A stretch of 12,597 nucleotides of DNA from Clostridiales bacterium (GTDB lineage Bacteria; Bacillota; Clostridia; Oscillospirales; Oscillospiraceae): contig JAHZFC010000058.1 in the NCBI GenBank assembly GCA_019421525.1, forward strand, positions 1 to 12,597, written 5' to 3'. The stretch's first letter is position 1, and every line of letters begins with the position of its first letter. This document shows, in pieces, positions 1 through 6,050 of the stretch. A program made the position numbers and the translations under genes. The notes under the pieces were generated by a model. That model ran no database searches. It saw nothing but the letters and a program-made list of their open reading frames with translations, and had not been told where the DNA came from.

Positions 1-7
1 TGTTCTC

Positions 8-250
8 GTGAGACTGGACAAGTGGCTCAAGGTCTCCCGCCTCATCAAGCGGCGCACCGTGGCCAACGAGGCCTGCGACAACGACCGTGTCACCGCCAAC
101 GGCCGGCCCGTCAAAGCCTCCTATGACGTGAAGAGCGGCGACGTGCTGGAATTGAAGTTCGGCGAGAAGCTCATCCGGGTGGAGGTGCTGTCCACCGCCG
201 ACATCGTGGGCAAGGCGGACGCCTCCGCCATGTATCAGGAGCTGAGATGA
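8..250 (+). CDS. rqcP: RqcP/YabO-like S4-domain RNA-binding protein
   Basis: An 80-residue protein that is almost entirely one S4 RNA-binding fold. The N-terminal signature MRLDKWLKVSRLIKRR and the central VTANGRPVKASYDVKSGD segment are characteristic of the YabO/RqcP family, not of the longer S4 proteins (RluB, TyrS, YlmH). RqcP is known to bind stalled 50S subunits together with RqcH and to promote C-terminal alanine tailing in bacterial ribosome-associated quality control. I infer the same role here from similarity. The GTG at position 8 is taken as the start because the family begins exactly at this MRLDK; only seven upstream bases are present, so the ribosome binding site cannot be seen and a start outside the window cannot be fully excluded. 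The length is normal for the family. It is probably the last gene of an operon entering from the left, since a strong hairpin follows 24 bp after the stop. Confidence 0.87.
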   Translation: MRLDKWLKVSRLIKRRTVANEACDNDRVTANGRPVKASYDVKSGDVLELKFGEKLIRVEVLSTADIVGKADASAMYQELR

Positions 251-273
251 GCGCGCTGCGCTCTTCAGACAGC

Positions 274-327
274 GGAAAGGGGAACGGCCCGCCCGCGCTC
301 TTGCGCGGGCGGGCCGTTCCCCTTTCC
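274..327. terminator. Perfect 25-bp hairpin between convergent genes
   Basis: Positions 274-298 and 303-327 are perfectly complementary over 25 bp around a TCTT loop. The hairpin sits between the stop of rqcP (+) and the stop of the histidine kinase (minus, 349). It has no proper U-tract on either side, only CCTTTCC at the stem ends, so it may act as a bidirectional terminator or mainly as a 3'-end stabiliser. Confidence 0.7.
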
Positions 328-348
328 CCATCCTGCCCGGGGCCTGGC

Positions 349-2721
349 TCACAGGTCCTGGGGCGGGAGCATATCCTCCAGGCCGGACAGCAGGCCGTCC
401 AGCTCTTCCCCGCCCACAGGGGGCCTGGGCGCCAGGGGCAGGGTGACGGTGGCCTTGAACAGGTCCCCGTCGATCTCCAGGGCAAAGCGGCCCTTTTGCA
501 GCTCGGTGAGGGACTGGGCGATGGACAGCCCCAGGCCGGACCCCTCGGTGGTCCGGGACTCGTCCCCCCGGACGAAGCGCTCCATCAGCATCTCCGGCGG
601 CACGTTCAGCGCATCCCGGGAGATGTTCTTGATGGACAGCACCGCGCTCTCCCCCGTCCGGCGGACCTCCAGGTAGATGCGGGTGCCCTCCAGGGCATAC
701 TTGGCGCAGTTGGACAGCAGGTTGTCGATCACCCGCCACAGGTGGCGGCCGTCCGCCTCCACCCACACCGCCCCCTCCGGGAAGGTGGTCACCACCGCCA
801 GGCCCTTGCCCTCCAGCCGGTCCTCGTACTCGGCCAGGGCCTGCTGGGCCAGCTGGGTCAGGTCCAGGGGCTCCAGGGCCACGGTGAGGTTGCCGGTGGA
901 CGCCTTGGACGCCTCTACCAGGTCCTCGGTGAGCTTTTTGAGCCGCTGGCTCTTCCGGGCCAGCACCTCGATATACTCCTGGGCCTTAGGGTCGTCGATG
1001 GGCACCTTTTTCAGCAGGTCCACATAGTTGATGATGGAGGTCAGCGGCGTTTTCAGGTCGTGGGACACGTTGGTGATGAGCTCGGCCTTGAAGTGCTCCG
1101 ACTTCATCCGGTCCTCCACCGCCGCCGAGATGGCCTGGCCCAGGTTGTTGAGCTCATCGGCATGCTGCTTCAGGTCGGGGAGCATATGGCGGGTGTCGAT
1201 GTGGTAGTCCGGGTTGCCGCCGATGATCTGCTGGGCGCCGGTACGGATCTTTTTCCACTGGAAGGCCCACAGACACAGCAGCACGATGCACACCGCGGTG
1301 CCCAGCAGCCAGGATCCCCCGTAATAGTTGAATGTGAAAATGGTAAACAGCATATACCCCACCCCTACGAGCACCACCTTCCAGGTCAGGGGGAACGCCT
1401 CCACCACCGCCCGGCACATCCGCCACAGCCAGCGGCAGAAACGCCAGATCAGGGTGTTGCGCCACAGCGTATGGGCCTTGCACCGGGCCACCACCGTCAG
1501 CAGGCCCCCCAGGCACATGGCCGCGGCAGCGGCCACCAGCAGCCCCACCAGCACCAGCTGTCCGGCCATGGACAGGTCGGTGTAGGCATAGTACATCGTG
1601 ACCTGTGCCACCAGGTCTATCGCCAGGATCACCCCAAAGAACAGCAGCACCGCCAGCACGTCCGCGGGGATCTTGTGGAACCAGTTGAGAACGATGCCCT
1701 CCTGGCCCCGCTTGTGTCCCGCCGCAGCGCACAGGTAGGCGGTCAGCAGGATGCCCGTCACGGCGCACACGATGGTCAGGGCCAGCAGCAGCTCCCGGTC
1801 CTGCTTCCACTGGTCCAGGCTGTCGTAAGCCGCCTTGTACTGGTCGTCCACCGGGAAGGCCTCGTCCAGCCACATCACCAGCTCCAGGATCTCGGGCGTG
1901 TACTGCGCCTGCTCCCAGGTAAGCGACTCCATCATATACTGGTAGCCGAACTCATTGGCCTGCAGCGTCCAGCGCAGACAGGGGGCGTAGGCGTACAGGT
2001 CCCCGCTCTCGTCGGTGATGAGCAGCATGGGGGCGGTGCCGTCGGCGGCCAGGAACACCGTGTCCAGATCCACCCCGTCCATGGACCACTCCTCCGGCGC
2101 CCCGCTCACCGCGGGTGCCTCCCCGCTATCCGCCGTCTCCTCTGTCCCGGTATCCGCTGTGTCCGACTGATACTGGTTCCAGTAATATTCCAGCTGCTCC
2201 TGCCAGTCATCGGTGTATAGGGCGTTGGTCCGGTCGCCAACATTGATGGCATCCTCCGACAGCCGGCCCCAGGCGATCCCCTCGATATGCTCTGCAGGGA
2301 AATCGGCGCCCTGGGACTCATAGGTGGTCCACAGCAGCCCCAGTGCCCGGACGGGCAGGGCCTCCTGGGTGTTGCCCTGGATCACTTGCTTGTCCGCCCC
2401 CCGCAGCTGCCAGCGCAGGTTGGTGTTGTCCGCGCTCAGCTCGCTTTCCAGCCGGGCCAGCTCCTGCTCCTCATAGAGGGACAGGTCCCGTCCCTCCTGC
2501 TGGGCCTCGGTCAGACTAAGCAGGTAGTTGATGTCGTCGTAGTCCATCCGCTCCAGGTAATAGATGGAATAGCCGTCCCCAACATTATAATTTGGGTTCC
2601 ACAGAGCGTCATAATTGGCCAGTTGGTACCAGCCCATGATGGCTGTGGCGGCAAAAGCCGCCACAGCCGCGACGAAAGCGAGAGCCTTCATCGCGGGGTC
2701 GACCCGCAGCTTCATCTTCAC
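349..2721 (-). CDS. Multi-pass sensor histidine kinase
   Basis: A 790-residue membrane histidine kinase, the partner of the response regulator encoded just upstream. Visible layout: TM1 at about 12-30; an extracytoplasmic region of about 280 residues (31-308) with an acidic, Thr-rich linker near 187-212; five further hydrophobic segments (about 310-334, 352-376, 387-412, 445-464, 471-487); a HAMP-like linker (488-540); then the kinase core. The H-box is NVSHDLKTPLTSI with the phospho-accepting His at 554, the N-box is VIDNLLSNCAKYA (664-676), and the G-box is GSGLGLSIA (727-735), so the catalytic parts look intact. A 27-residue Pro/Leu/Glu-rich tail follows the ATPase domain. The GTG at 2721 overlaps the regulator's TGA by 4 bp and has GGAG about 5 bases upstream; an ATG two codons later (2715) is an alternative. 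The signal is unknown. The core resembles VanS/PhoR-type kinases, but the sensor part is not one I can name. Confidence 0.94.
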   Translation of the reverse strand: MKMKLRVDPAMKALAFVAAVAAFAATAIMGWYQLANYDALWNPNYNVGDGYSIYYLERMDYDDINYLLSLTEAQQEGRDLSLYEEQELARLESELSADNTNLRWQLRGADKQVIQGNTQEALPVRALGLLWTTYESQGADFPAEHIEGIAWGRLSEDAINVGDRTNALYTDDWQEQLEYYWNQYQSDTADTGTEETADSGEAPAVSGAPEEWSMDGVDLDTVFLAADGTAPMLLITDESGDLYAYAPCLRWTLQANEFGYQYMMESLTWEQAQYTPEILELVMWLDEAFPVDDQYKAAYDSLDQWKQDRELLLALTIVCAVTGILLTAYLCAAAGHKRGQEGIVLNWFHKIPADVLAVLLFFGVILAIDLVAQVTMYYAYTDLSMAGQLVLVGLLVAAAAAMCLGGLLTVVARCKAHTLWRNTLIWRFCRWLWRMCRAVVEAFPLTWKVVLVGVGYMLFTIFTFNYYGGSWLLGTAVCIVLLCLWAFQWKKIRTGAQQIIGGNPDYHIDTRHMLPDLKQHADELNNLGQAISAAVEDRMKSEHFKAELITNVSHDLKTPLTSIINYVDLLKKVPIDDPKAQEYIEVLARKSQRLKKLTEDLVEASKASTGNLTVALEPLDLTQLAQQALAEYEDRLEGKGLAVVTTFPEGAVWVEADGRHLWRVIDNLLSNCAKYALEGTRIYLEVRRTGESAVLSIKNISRDALNVPPEMLMERFVRGDESRTTEGSGLGLSIAQSLTELQKGRFALEIDGDLFKATVTLPLAPRPPVGGEELDGLLSGLEDMLPPQDL

Positions 2722-3413
2722 ATCTTCTCCATTTTATAACCCAGGCCCCATACCACCTTGAGATACCGGGGGTCGGCGGGGTCGATCTCGATCTTCTCCC
2801 GCAGGTGGCGGATGTGGACAGCCACCGTGTTCTCCGAGCCCAGGGCGGGATCGTTCCACACCTGCTCGTAGATCTGGGCGGTGGAGTACACCCGGCCGGG
2901 GTTCTTCAGCAGCAGGCGCAGGATGTTGTATTCGATGGGGGTGAGGGAGACGTTCTCCCCGTCCACCGTCACCGTCTTGGCGCTGTCGTCCATGACGATG
3001 GTGCCGTTGCGCAACAGCCCCTCCTGGTCCGCCTGGCTCTTGCCCCCCAGGGTGGTATACCGCCGCAGCTGGCTCTTCACCCTGGCCAGCACCTCGATGG
3101 GGTTGAAGGGCTTGGTGATATAGTCGTCCGCGCCGATGTTCAGCCCCAGTACCTTGTCCGAGTCCTCACTCTTGGCGGTGAGCAGGATGATGGGGATGTT
3201 CCCCTCCTCTCTCAGCTTGGCGGTGGCCCGGATGCCGTCCAGCTTGGGCATCATCACGTCCATGAGGATCAGGTCGATGTTCCCGCCGCGCACAGCGGCC
3301 AGCGCCTCCTCCCCGTTGTAGGCCTCCACCGTCTGGTAGCCCTCGCTGGTCAGGTAGATCTTCAGGGCCGAGACGATGTCCCGGTCGTCGTCACAGATCA
3401 AAATGGTGTGCAT
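2718..3413 (-). CDS. OmpR/PhoB-family response regulator
   Basis: A 231-residue two-domain regulator. The receiver domain (about 1-117) carries the acidic pair D8-D9, the phospho-accepting D52 in LILMDVMMP, T79 and K101 in TKPFNP. The DNA-binding winged helix (about 132-231) includes SLTPIEYNILRLLLKNPG and the recognition region ENTVAVHIRHLREKIE, ending in VWGLGYKME. These are standard features of the OmpR/PhoB class, so it is expected to bind direct-repeat DNA sites as a dimer when phosphorylated by the adjacent kinase. An in-frame ATG at 3470 would add 19 residues, but I chose 3413 because the family starts at MHTILICDDD and AGGGAGGGG lies 6 bases upstream. Its stop overlaps the kinase start by 4 bp, so the two are co-transcribed. 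Target genes cannot be read from the sequence. Confidence 0.97.
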   Translation of the reverse strand: MHTILICDDDRDIVSALKIYLTSEGYQTVEAYNGEEALAAVRGGNIDLILMDVMMPKLDGIRATAKLREEGNIPIILLTAKSEDSDKVLGLNIGADDYITKPFNPIEVLARVKSQLRRYTTLGGKSQADQEGLLRNGTIVMDDSAKTVTVDGENVSLTPIEYNILRLLLKNPGRVYSTAQIYEQVWNDPALGSENTVAVHIRHLREKIEIDPADPRYLKVVWGLGYKMEKM

Positions 3414-3440
3414 GGGTGACCCCTCCCTGTCTTTATCAAC

Positions 3441-3470
3441 AATATACCAAACCTCCCGTTTAAGATGCAA
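3441..3470 (-). promoter_or_regulatory. Sigma-A-type promoter for the two-component operon
   Basis: Read on the minus strand, TTGCAT (3465-3470) and TATATT (3441-3446) are separated by 18 bp. The -10 ends 27 bp before the regulator's ATG at 3413, leaving room for the purine-rich Shine-Dalgarno sequence. The promoter lies in the 80-bp gap after the phosphopantetheinyl transferase gene, so the regulator and kinase probably have their own promoter. Confidence 0.6.
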
Positions 3471-3482
3471 CGGGGGAAGCGA

Positions 3483-3499
3483 TTAAAAAATTCTTAAGG
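3483..3499 (-). promoter_or_regulatory. Candidate regulator site upstream of the two-component promoter
   Basis: The minus strand reads CCTTAAGAATTTTTTAA, 12 bp upstream of the proposed -35. CTTAAG and TTTAAT recur with an 11-bp period, the sort of spacing OmpR-family dimers use, and the position would suit autoregulation. It overlaps the end of the phosphopantetheinyl transferase gene and its T-run could simply be part of a weak 3' end. Assignment is speculative. Confidence 0.3.
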
Positions 3500-4006
3500 C
3501 ACCTGCTCCGGCTCCAGCCAGACGATGTCCTCCGGCGGCGCCCCGGTGCAGCACACCGCCCCCCGCCAGAGCGGTCCGGCGTAGCTCCGGTGGGGACAGG
3601 GGGGCGGCGTCTTTACCTCCCTGGGGGGATAGAGGGGGGAGTCCTCCCGCTTGCACCAGCTCTCCTTCAGCGTCCACAGGCGGCAGAACTCACCCCAGTC
3701 CCTCCGGCACACCTCCTGCTCCTCCGGGGACAGGGCATAGGTGAACAGGCCCGCCCGCCGGGGGCGCACCACCTCGATGTCCGCCCCTACCGGCCCGTCG
3801 TCGGACAGGGCGCACAGGGCCAGCCCCCCGCTGTGGGACAGGGAAAACCACCGCCCCGGCCGCTGGGGGAAATAGGGCTTGCCCCGCCCGCTCCGGGCCA
3901 TCTCCGGCAGCTCCCCCCAGCCCCAGGCCAGCTCCACCGCCCGCCGGAGCAGGGGCCGGGACAGGGCTTTCCCGTCCTCCCCTTTTATGCCGAACAGCCA
4001 GGTCAT
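3494..4006 (-). CDS. Sfp-type 4'-phosphopantetheinyl transferase, compact
   Basis: A 170-residue protein with the ordered motifs of the Sfp/AcpT superfamily: GRGKPYFP (40-47), FSLSHSGGLALCAL (54-67), GADIEVVRP (74-82) and LWTLKESWCK (110-119). D76, E78 and E115 match the Mg2+-binding triad and K119 the conserved lysine. Such enzymes transfer phosphopantetheine from CoA to a serine of acyl- or peptidyl-carrier proteins. It is shorter than Bacillus Sfp (about 224 residues), mostly through shorter ends, while the catalytic centre looks complete. The ATG at 4006 has GGGAGGGG upstream at good spacing. No carrier protein, polyketide or non-ribosomal peptide gene is visible here, so its substrate is unknown; it may serve fatty-acid synthase or a pathway elsewhere. 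It is divergent from the DUF2082 gene and lies upstream of the two-component system on the same strand. Confidence 0.9.
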   Translation of the reverse strand: MTWLFGIKGEDGKALSRPLLRRAVELAWGWGELPEMARSGRGKPYFPQRPGRWFSLSHSGGLALCALSDDGPVGADIEVVRPRRAGLFTYALSPEEQEVCRRDWGEFCRLWTLKESWCKREDSPLYPPREVKTPPPCPHRSYAGPLWRGAVCCTGAPPEDIVWLEPEQVP

Positions 4007-4040
4007 GGGCCGCCCCTCCCTTCAGAAATTTTTTACCTTG

Positions 4041-4060
4041 CCTTAAAGACATTTTTAAGG
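4041..4060. promoter_or_regulatory. 20-bp dyad between divergent genes (candidate operator)
   Basis: CCTTAAA (4041-4047) and TTTAAGG (4054-4060) form a perfect 7-bp inverted repeat around GACATT. It lies in the 97-bp gap between the phosphopantetheinyl transferase and DUF2082 starts and overlaps the proposed -35 of the latter, so a bound protein could affect both. It resembles the AT-rich site at 3483-3499. Confidence 0.4.
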
Positions 4061-4074
4061 TGATATGGTATGCT
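4046..4074 (+). promoter_or_regulatory. Extended -10 promoter for the DUF2082 gene
   Basis: AAGACA (4046-4051) and TATGCT (4069-4074) are spaced by 17 bp, and TGG directly before the -10 gives the extended TGnTATnnT form. The -10 ends 29 bp before the ATG at 4104. Each hexamer matches consensus at four of six positions, so this is plausible but not strong. Confidence 0.45.
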
Positions 4075-4103
4075 TTTCTCACCACGAGAAAGGAGTGCAT
4101 CTT

Positions 4104-4304
4104 ATGCAGTACGTATGTGCCAAATGCGGCAATACCCATTATGAGAGCGACCAGTTCCAGGCCACCGGCGGGAACTTCGCCAAGATCTTCGACATCCAGA
4201 ACAAGAAGTTCGTCACCGTCACCTGCACCCGCTGCGGCTACACCGAGCTGTACAAGCAGCAGGGATCCGAGGGCTGGGACATCCTGGACTTCCTGACCAA
4301 CTAA
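4104..4304 (+). CDS. DUF2082 zinc-ribbon protein (COG3478/YpzJ-like)
   Basis: A 66-residue protein made of one zinc ribbon. CAKC (C5, C8) and CTRC (C41, C44) are the four expected zinc ligands, separated by the family-typical TGGNFAKIFDIQNKKFVTVT segment. This strongly resembles the DUF2082 family, described as putative nucleic-acid-binding zinc ribbons; no biochemical function is established that I know of. An in-frame ATG at 4065 would add 13 residues, but that extension overlaps the promoter region, and AGGAG at 4091-4095 is placed 8 bases before the ATG at 4104. The gene stands alone: its promoter is upstream, an intrinsic terminator starts 37 bp after the stop, and no downstream partner is present. 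Confidence 0.9.
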   Translation: MQYVCAKCGNTHYESDQFQATGGNFAKIFDIQNKKFVTVTCTRCGYTELYKQQGSEGWDILDFLTN

Positions 4305-4341
4305 AGGGCATCGCCTGCCCGGGGCCGCGCCCGGCCTGCCG

Positions 4342-4379
4342 CCCGCCGCAGGGTCTCGCCTTGCGGCGGGTCTCTTTTT
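4342..4379 (+). terminator. Intrinsic terminator after the DUF2082 gene
   Basis: Positions 4342-4353 and 4359-4370 pair over 12 bp with one G-U wobble around a TCTCG loop, followed by TCTCTTTTT. This is a classic GC-rich stem plus U-tract 37 bp downstream of the stop. The same loop and right arm (TCTCGCCTTGCGGCGG) occur again at 12441-12456, so the terminator also belongs to the repeat family. Confidence 0.78.
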
Positions 4380-4402
4380 GTGGGCGCAAAAGGGGACAAA
4401 AG

Positions 4403-4478
4403 CCAAGGACTGCGTCCTTGGGACCGCTCTTTCCGACCCCATTTCTTTTGACAGCGCCAGCAAGGGCGGGGCCCTTGC
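4403..4478 (+). repeat. Palindromic repeat element, copy 1
   Basis: Three modules lie in a row. Hairpin CCAAGGAC-TGC-GTCCTTGG is at 4403-4421. The 18-mer CCGACCCCATTTCTTTTG is at 4433-4450. Hairpin GCAAGGGC-GGG-GCCCTTGC is at 4460-4478. The first two recur in the same order and orientation at 12518-12564 and, reversed, at 5283-5337. This is direct sequence evidence for an interspersed intergenic repeat; its function is unknown. Confidence 0.7.
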
Positions 4479-4510
4479 AGCCGTTGAGGCCATTCCATAG
4501 CCTCCGGCGG

Positions 4511-4538
4511 GTGACTTTCTAAGCGATTAGAAAGTCAC
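4511..4538. repeat. Perfect 12-bp hairpin with GCGA loop
   Basis: GTGACTTTCTAA (4511-4522) pairs perfectly with TTAGAAAGTCAC (4527-4538) around GCGA. A second, outer pairing of CCGGCG (4504-4509) with CGCCGG (4547-4552) makes a two-tier stem. No U-tract follows, and no gene ends nearby, so a terminator role is unlikely. Confidence 0.6.
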
Positions 4539-4954
4539 CAAAGAATCGCCGGGGGTCAGGCGCGGAAGAACTTCAAGCGCCAAGGACGCGCTTTCGTTCA
4601 AAGCGCCTGCACCCCCGGTCCCCCGTTGATTTACGGGAGCGCATGTTAGAAATGCCCCATTCACCTTCTAGCGCATGAAGTCAGGACACTCGACGCGCCG
4701 CTTTCCGCTGCCGCTCCATCACACTGATCAACGGTGCTGACAGTCTACCCAACAGCGCCTGGTGCGGGCAGAAATAGAGCGGTGCCTGCGGCCCACGGTA
4801 GAGCGCCTAGATCTGGGACTTGTTGGGAGCAGGCGTGTCCCGAGGACCTGACGGAGTTCTACAACTGCCAATGGAGCGGCGAGCGGAAATAGGAAGTAGG
4901 GAGCGTCGGCTCACCCCAACGCCGGAAAGAGACGTAAGCACACCTTATCCTGCT

Positions 4955-5024
4955 CCCCCGTAAAACGGGGGCCGGGGGCGTGGGCGCTTTTGACCAAAGC
5001 CCCGTCCTTGGGGGCTGAAGGTCA
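4955..5024. repeat. Tandem pair of small hairpins
   Basis: CCCCCGT (4955-4961) pairs with ACGGGGG (4965-4971) around AAA. Next, TGACC (4991-4995) and AGCCCC (4998-5003) pair with GGGGCT (5011-5016) and GGTCA (5020-5024), giving an interrupted stem. They are part of the same palindrome-rich intergenic region. Confidence 0.5.
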
Positions 5025-5052
5025 TCCGCGCCAAGTCCCCGGCGCGTTTTTG

Positions 5053-5080
5053 GTTCCTTTTTGCGCGGGCAAAAAGGAAC
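5053..5080. repeat. Perfect 12-bp hairpin with GCGG loop
   Basis: GTTCCTTTTTGC (5053-5064) pairs perfectly with GCAAAAAGGAAC (5069-5080) around GCGG. It has the same geometry (12-bp stem, 4-base loop) as the hairpin at 4511-4538 but a different sequence, suggesting a class of structural units, not one single repeat. Confidence 0.6.
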
Positions 5081-5282
5081 TCGCCGCCAGGCGAAACCTG
5101 GCCCCGGAAAGCGGGGACGGCTTTCCCCGCCGTTTCTTTGCCGAGCGCTAAGCCGTCGTGAGCAGCCCGGATGGACCGCAGCGAGGGCGAGGAACCAAGG
5201 ACAGCATAGTTGTCCTGTTTCAAGCCCGAGGCGGAGGGAAGCCGGGCGTCGCGAACAGGCGCAGCGTGACGGCCGGCGCCGT

Positions 5283-5355
5283 CAAAAGAAATGGGGTCGG
5301 GAAAGGCGTTCTTTAAGGACGCAGTCCTTAAAGAACGTCAAGGGCGCAGCCCTTG
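5283..5355 (-). repeat. Palindromic repeat element, copy 2 (reverse orientation)
   Basis: The reverse complement of the 18-mer is at 5283-5300 and is identical to copy 1. It is followed by a perfect 14-bp hairpin (5307-5320 with 5324-5337, loop GCA) whose core AAGGAC-GCA-GTCCTT is the reverse complement of the copy 1 core, and then by CAAGGGC-GCA-GCCCTTG (5339-5355). In this copy the middle stem is extended from 8 to 14 bp with matched arms. Confidence 0.7.
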
Positions 5356-5362
5356 GGTGCCG

Positions 5363-5391
5363 AAGCGCCGTTCCCGGTGGGAACGGCGCTT
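5363..5391 (-). terminator. Hairpin at the 3' end of the nitroreductase gene
   Basis: AAGCGCCGTTCCC (5363-5375) pairs perfectly with GGGAACGGCGCTT (5379-5391) around a 3-base loop, starting 7 bp past the nitroreductase stop on the minus strand. Only CTT follows the stem on that strand, so it lacks a good U-tract; a terminator or 3'-end stabilising role is inferred from position. Confidence 0.55.
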
Positions 5392-5398
5392 ATTTCTC

Positions 5399-5959
5399 TC
5401 AGATCCAGTTGACGGTCCCCTCCCGGCGGGGGGCGGGCTCGGGCTTCTCCGCGCCGTAGCCGATGGACAGGGCGAAGTTGGGCACATAGCCCTCGGGGAT
5501 GCCCAGCTCCCTTTTGAGCGTCTCGCCTCCGGGGGCGTTGAGGCACACCTGGAAGGAGGCCAGGTAGCAGCTATCCAGCCCCAGGGCCTTGGCGGCGATG
5601 GCCATGTTCTCCACGGCGTTGGCGCAGTCGGCGATGGTGTTCTGTCCGGTGCCCTCCCCGGACACCAGCACCGCGCAGGGCGCGCCCCGGTAGGTATCGA
5701 ACTGGCCGCTGCGGATGGACTCCAGCACAGGGGCGGGGGTATTGGGGTCGGCCAGCATGATCTCCTTGTTGGCCTCGCTGAGCTTGTCGAGCACCTTCCG
5801 GTCAGTGACCACGGTGAAGTGCCAGGGCTGCACCCCCATGCCGGTGGCGGCGTACTGGCCGCACTTGACGATAAGCTCCAGGTCCTCCCGGCTCACGGGC
5901 CTGTCCTCATACTTGCGCACCGCCCGGCGCTCCAAAATGGTCTTGATGACTTCATTCAT
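5399..5959 (-). CDS. Nitroreductase-family flavoprotein
   Basis: A 186-residue protein of the FMN-dependent nitroreductase family. The N-terminal RRAVRKYEDRPV (11-22) supplies the arginines that usually hold the FMN phosphate, ATGMGVQPWHFTVV (38-51) matches the family's flavin-binding stretch, and AIAAKALGLDSCYL (120-133) is the conserved helix and loop. These enzymes reduce nitro compounds, quinones or other electrophiles with NAD(P)H; the true substrate cannot be told from sequence. I chose the ATG at 5959 because GGAGG (5968-5972) lies 8 bases upstream; an ATG at 5974 would overlap that Shine-Dalgarno. Length is within the family range. The gene is divergent from the Rnf operon and has its own near-consensus promoter, so shared redox-linked control is possible but not shown. 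Confidence 0.93.
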   Translation of the reverse strand: MNEVIKTILERRAVRKYEDRPVSREDLELIVKCGQYAATGMGVQPWHFTVVTDRKVLDKLSEANKEIMLADPNTPAPVLESIRSGQFDTYRGAPCAVLVSGEGTGQNTIADCANAVENMAIAAKALGLDSCYLASFQVCLNAPGGETLKRELGIPEGYVPNFALSIGYGAEKPEPAPRREGTVNWI

Positions 5960-5976
5960 GGCGATGACCTCCATTC

Positions 5977-6004
5977 CATATTTTCATATGTGAGTATTAT
6001 ACTC
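5977..6004. promoter_or_regulatory. Two short dyads over the nitroreductase -10 and leader
   Basis: GAGTATTATACTC (5992-6004) is a perfect 13-bp palindrome centred on the -10 hexamer. CATATTTTCATATG (5977-5990) is a second inverted repeat (5-bp arms, 4-bp spacer) lying just downstream of it, near the likely transcript start. Their position would suit repressor binding; no regulator is identified. Confidence 0.4.
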
Positions 6005-6024
6005 CCATTCCCATTTCTCTGCAA
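5996..6024 (-). promoter_or_regulatory. Strong sigma-A-type promoter for the nitroreductase gene
   Basis: On the minus strand, TTGCAG (6019-6024) and a perfect TATAAT (5996-6001) are spaced by exactly 17 bp. The -10 ends 36 bp before the chosen ATG, which fits a short leader with the GGAGG ribosome binding site. Confidence 0.75.
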
Positions 6025-6050
6025 GGGCGGAAACAACATCCAGATGCCGT

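Larger units (their letters stand above)
4433..5300. repeat. 868-bp segment bounded by 26-bp inverted repeats
   Basis: Positions 4433-4458 and 5275-5300 are inverted copies of each other matching at 25 of 26 positions (the only difference is A at 4453 against the complement of C at 5280-side GGCGCC/GT junction). They enclose non-coding DNA. This could be a non-autonomous mobile element that has lost any transposase, or simply two copies of the same repeat inserted in opposite orientation. No target-site duplication could be recognised with confidence, so I do not call it a mobile element. Confidence 0.45.
4305..5398. other. Gene-free patchwork of palindromes and repeat modules
   Basis: No reading frame in this 1.1-kb stretch has a convincing start, family motif or normal composition on either strand. 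The left part (4342-4560) and right part (4955-5391) are packed with perfect short hairpins, several sharing sequence with each other and with the far right end of the window. The middle (about 4630-4950) is less structured; it holds short open stretches broken by TAG and TGA codons (for example one ending in LTEFYNCQWSGERK at about 4892) that could be debris of a decayed gene, but I cannot assign them to a family. Confidence 0.75.

Noticed and set aside
247..2220. 657-codon open frame on the plus strand opposite the histidine kinase
   Set aside because: It is antisense to a gene with complete kinase motifs, is rich in Gly, Gln, His and Arg as expected from a GC-rich complement, and shows no family motif. 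It begins within the end of rqcP and runs through a hairpin.
4305..5398. CRISPR array, tRNA or group II intron in the gene-free region
   Set aside because: The repeats are not regularly spaced and lack uniform spacers, no TTCGAAT-like T-loop with a cloverleaf was found, and no domain V-like intron motif or reverse transcriptase is present.
4945..5459. Arg/Pro-rich open frames in the palindromic region (92 codons minus, 132 codons plus)
   Set aside because: They cross several perfect hairpins, have strongly biased Arg/Gly/Pro composition, and lack a sensible start and ribosome binding site.
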